From Veillonella sp. (lineage in GTDB: Bacteria; Bacillota; Negativicutes; Veillonellales; Veillonellaceae), in the NCBI GenBank assembly GCA_019419725.1, contig DXZL01000041.1:1-5631 (forward strand): a stretch of DNA of 5,631 nucleotides, read 5' to 3'. The translations under genes were made by a program, and so were the position numbers. Positions 4,489 to 5,631 of this stretch are shown here, piece by piece. Within the stretch, counting starts at the first letter, position 1. Every line of letters starts with the position of its first letter. Under the pieces are notes generated by a model. The model did not search any database, was not told the origin of the DNA, and saw nothing but the letters and a program-made list of their open reading frames with translations.

Positions 4489-5520
4489 ATGGTACGACTC
4501 ACTGATTACGTAACAAGTGGGGGCTGTGCGTGTAAGATTGGGCCTCATATATTAAATCGTGTATTAAAAGCGGTGACACCTGTTACCAATGAACACGTAC
4601 TGGCAGATATGACAGGTGCTGACGATGCAGGGGTATATAAACTTTCAGATACACTAGCATTAGTGCAAACATTAGATTTCTTCACGCCCATGGTTAATGA
4701 TCCTATTTTATTTGGTAAAATTGCGGCTGCTAATGCTTTGAGTGATGTATATGCTATGGGCGGTACGCCTTTAACAGCTATGAATATTGTGGGGTTCCCT
4801 GTGCCTCTTGTTGAACAAGGTGTATTAACAGATGTATTAAACGGAGCGGGATCCATCGTGGCTGAATCTGGTGCTGCCATCGTAGGTGGTCACAGCATTG
4901 AAAATAAAGAGCCTATCTTCGGTATGTCTGTAACAGGGCAAGTGAATCCAAATCGAATTTGGAAAAATAAAGGGGCTCAAGTAGGGGATGTGCTGATATT
5001 AACTAAGCGAATTGGTACAGGGATTATGAATAATGCTCTAAAAGGTGATTTGTTTCCTGTAGGTACTGAACAGGCCGTCACTAGCATGAGTACGTTAAAT
5101 CGGGTGGGAGCAGAGGTGGCTCACAACTTTACCATCCATGCTTGTACAGACGTAACAGGCTTTAGTCTAATGGGGCACTCAGTAGAAATGGCTAGTGCCT
5201 CCGATGTGACAATACATATTAAGGCTTACGACATTCCTCTCTTTGATGATGTCATCGAAGCGGCTCAAATGGGATTAGTACCAGCTGCATCCTATGGGAA
5301 TCGAAAAGCTATAACAGACGTTCAAGTAGATCAGGCTTTGGACCCTGTATGGACAGATATTCTCTTTGATCCCCAAACCTCGGGTGGCTTACTCTTCTCC
5401 GTGCCTGCTAGTGAAGGTAATAAATTGGTTGAGGCCTTACACGAATCTGGCATTGACTGTGCTAGTATTGTTGGTACTGTTGAAAGTTTCAGTGGGCTAG
5501 CAGTACGTGTTACAGAATAG
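4489..5520 (+). CDS. selD: SelD, selenide water dikinase (selenophosphate synthetase)
   Basis: It makes selenophosphate from selenide and ATP, the selenium donor for selenocysteine tRNA and for selenouridine in tRNA. The 343 residues match the usual bacterial length of about 345. Motifs: the flexible catalytic loop GGCACKIGP (11-19), with C13 and K16 corresponding to E. coli C17 and K20; metal/ATP-binding ADMTGADDAGVY (39-50); LSDVYAMGG (84-92); VGGHSIE (132-138); TDVTGFSLMGH (220-230); and DPQTSGGLLFSV (294-305). The catalytic position is Cys (TGT); there is no in-frame TGA, so this is not the selenocysteine form. Translation starts 9 bases after the DUF951 stop, with AAGGAGG at 4478-4484. 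Presence of selD implies the genome uses selenium; selA/selB/selC or mnmH would be expected elsewhere, perhaps just past the window. Confidence 0.97.
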   Translation: MVRLTDYVTSGGCACKIGPHILNRVLKAVTPVTNEHVLADMTGADDAGVYKLSDTLALVQTLDFFTPMVNDPILFGKIAAANALSDVYAMGGTPLTAMNIVGFPVPLVEQGVLTDVLNGAGSIVAESGAAIVGGHSIENKEPIFGMSVTGQVNPNRIWKNKGAQVGDVLILTKRIGTGIMNNALKGDLFPVGTEQAVTSMSTLNRVGAEVAHNFTIHACTDVTGFSLMGHSVEMASASDVTIHIKAYDIPLFDDVIEAAQMGLVPAASYGNRKAITDVQVDQALDPVWTDILFDPQTSGGLLFSVPASEGNKLVEALHESGIDCASIVGTVESFSGLAVRVTE

Positions 5521-5525
5521 ATTTA

Positions 5526-5543
5526 TAAAAAATATATTTTTTA
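5526..5543. other. AT-only perfect palindrome after selD
   Basis: T-AAAAAA-TATA-TTTTTT-A is a perfect 18-base palindrome a few bases after the selD stop. The T-run could help release RNA polymerase, but the stem has no G-C pairs, so it is not a convincing intrinsic terminator. An unrelated small inverted repeat GATATT/AATATC follows at 5556-5561/5569-5574. Confidence 0.35.
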
Positions 5544-5576
5544 CCATTGGCAAGCGATATTTAATTACAATATCAT

Positions 5577-5621
5577 TAGCTGATAGCTGATAGCTGATAG
5601 CTGATAGCTGATAGCTGATAG
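5577..5621 (+). repeat. Tandem heptamer repeat TAGCTGA, six copies
   Basis: Six exact copies of TAGCTGA run from 5577 to 5618, followed by a partial TAG. The unit length of 7 is not a multiple of three, and no open frame of note is seen here. Perfect short tandem repeats are prone to copy-number change by polymerase slippage. Its position after selD and near the window end could place it upstream of the next gene, which cannot be seen. Confidence 0.95.
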
Positions 5622-5631
5622 GTAATACTTT

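Noticed and set aside
4519..4536. Possible selenocysteine codon in the SelD catalytic loop.
   Set aside because: The codons for C13 and C15 are both TGT; no in-frame TGA is present.
4545..4880. An open frame of 111 codons on the minus strand.
   Set aside because: It is entirely inside selD, whose motifs are complete, and the translation resembles no protein family I know.

Overview
The window reads as chromosomal DNA of a low-GC, Gram-positive-type anaerobe (Bacillota). The protein set (ThiW, a ThiM-ThiE fusion, rubrerythrin, DUF951, SelD) and AT-rich spacers with strong AAGGAGG ribosome binding sites suggest Negativicutes, possibly Veillonella. The genus is inferred from general resemblance only.

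Left part (1-3019): a thiamine-salvage operon on the plus strand. It opens with the 3' half of a TPP riboswitch (cut by the window edge) and an intrinsic terminator, followed by thiW (thiazole transporter subunit), thiD (HMP/HMP-P kinase) and a fused thiM-thiE gene. ThiW would import hydroxyethylthiazole, the ThiM half would phosphorylate it, ThiD would make HMP-PP, and the ThiE half would join the two into thiamine phosphate. A hairpin at 2984-3019 ends the operon and can also serve the convergent gene.

Middle (3020-4275): rubrerythrin on the minus strand, with codon use typical of a highly expressed gene. Its untranslated flanks hold the most unusual feature of the window. Small inverted repeats, each centred on AAGT as read on the rubrerythrin strand, recur about every 19-28 bases through a leader of about 270 bases (ten units), and four more lie after the stop codon. 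The loop is constant while the arms change in a paired way (CGGC/GCCG, GGCG/CGCC, TAGAAT/ATTCTA and others). That is the expected signature of conserved stem-loops rather than of a fixed protein-binding sequence. A promoter candidate sits just upstream of the array, and one good and one weaker Fur/PerR-like box lie further up.

Right part (4210-5631): a promoter, a small DUF951 zinc-motif protein and selD (selenophosphate synthetase, cysteine form) in a tight two-gene unit. After them come an AT-only palindrome and a tandem heptamer repeat (TAGCTGA, six copies), and the window ends before any further gene.

Most likely to be undescribed: the AAGU stem-loop array flanking rubrerythrin. Its function is unknown; an RNA scaffold, a decoy for an RNA-binding protein, or an mRNA-stability element are all possible.
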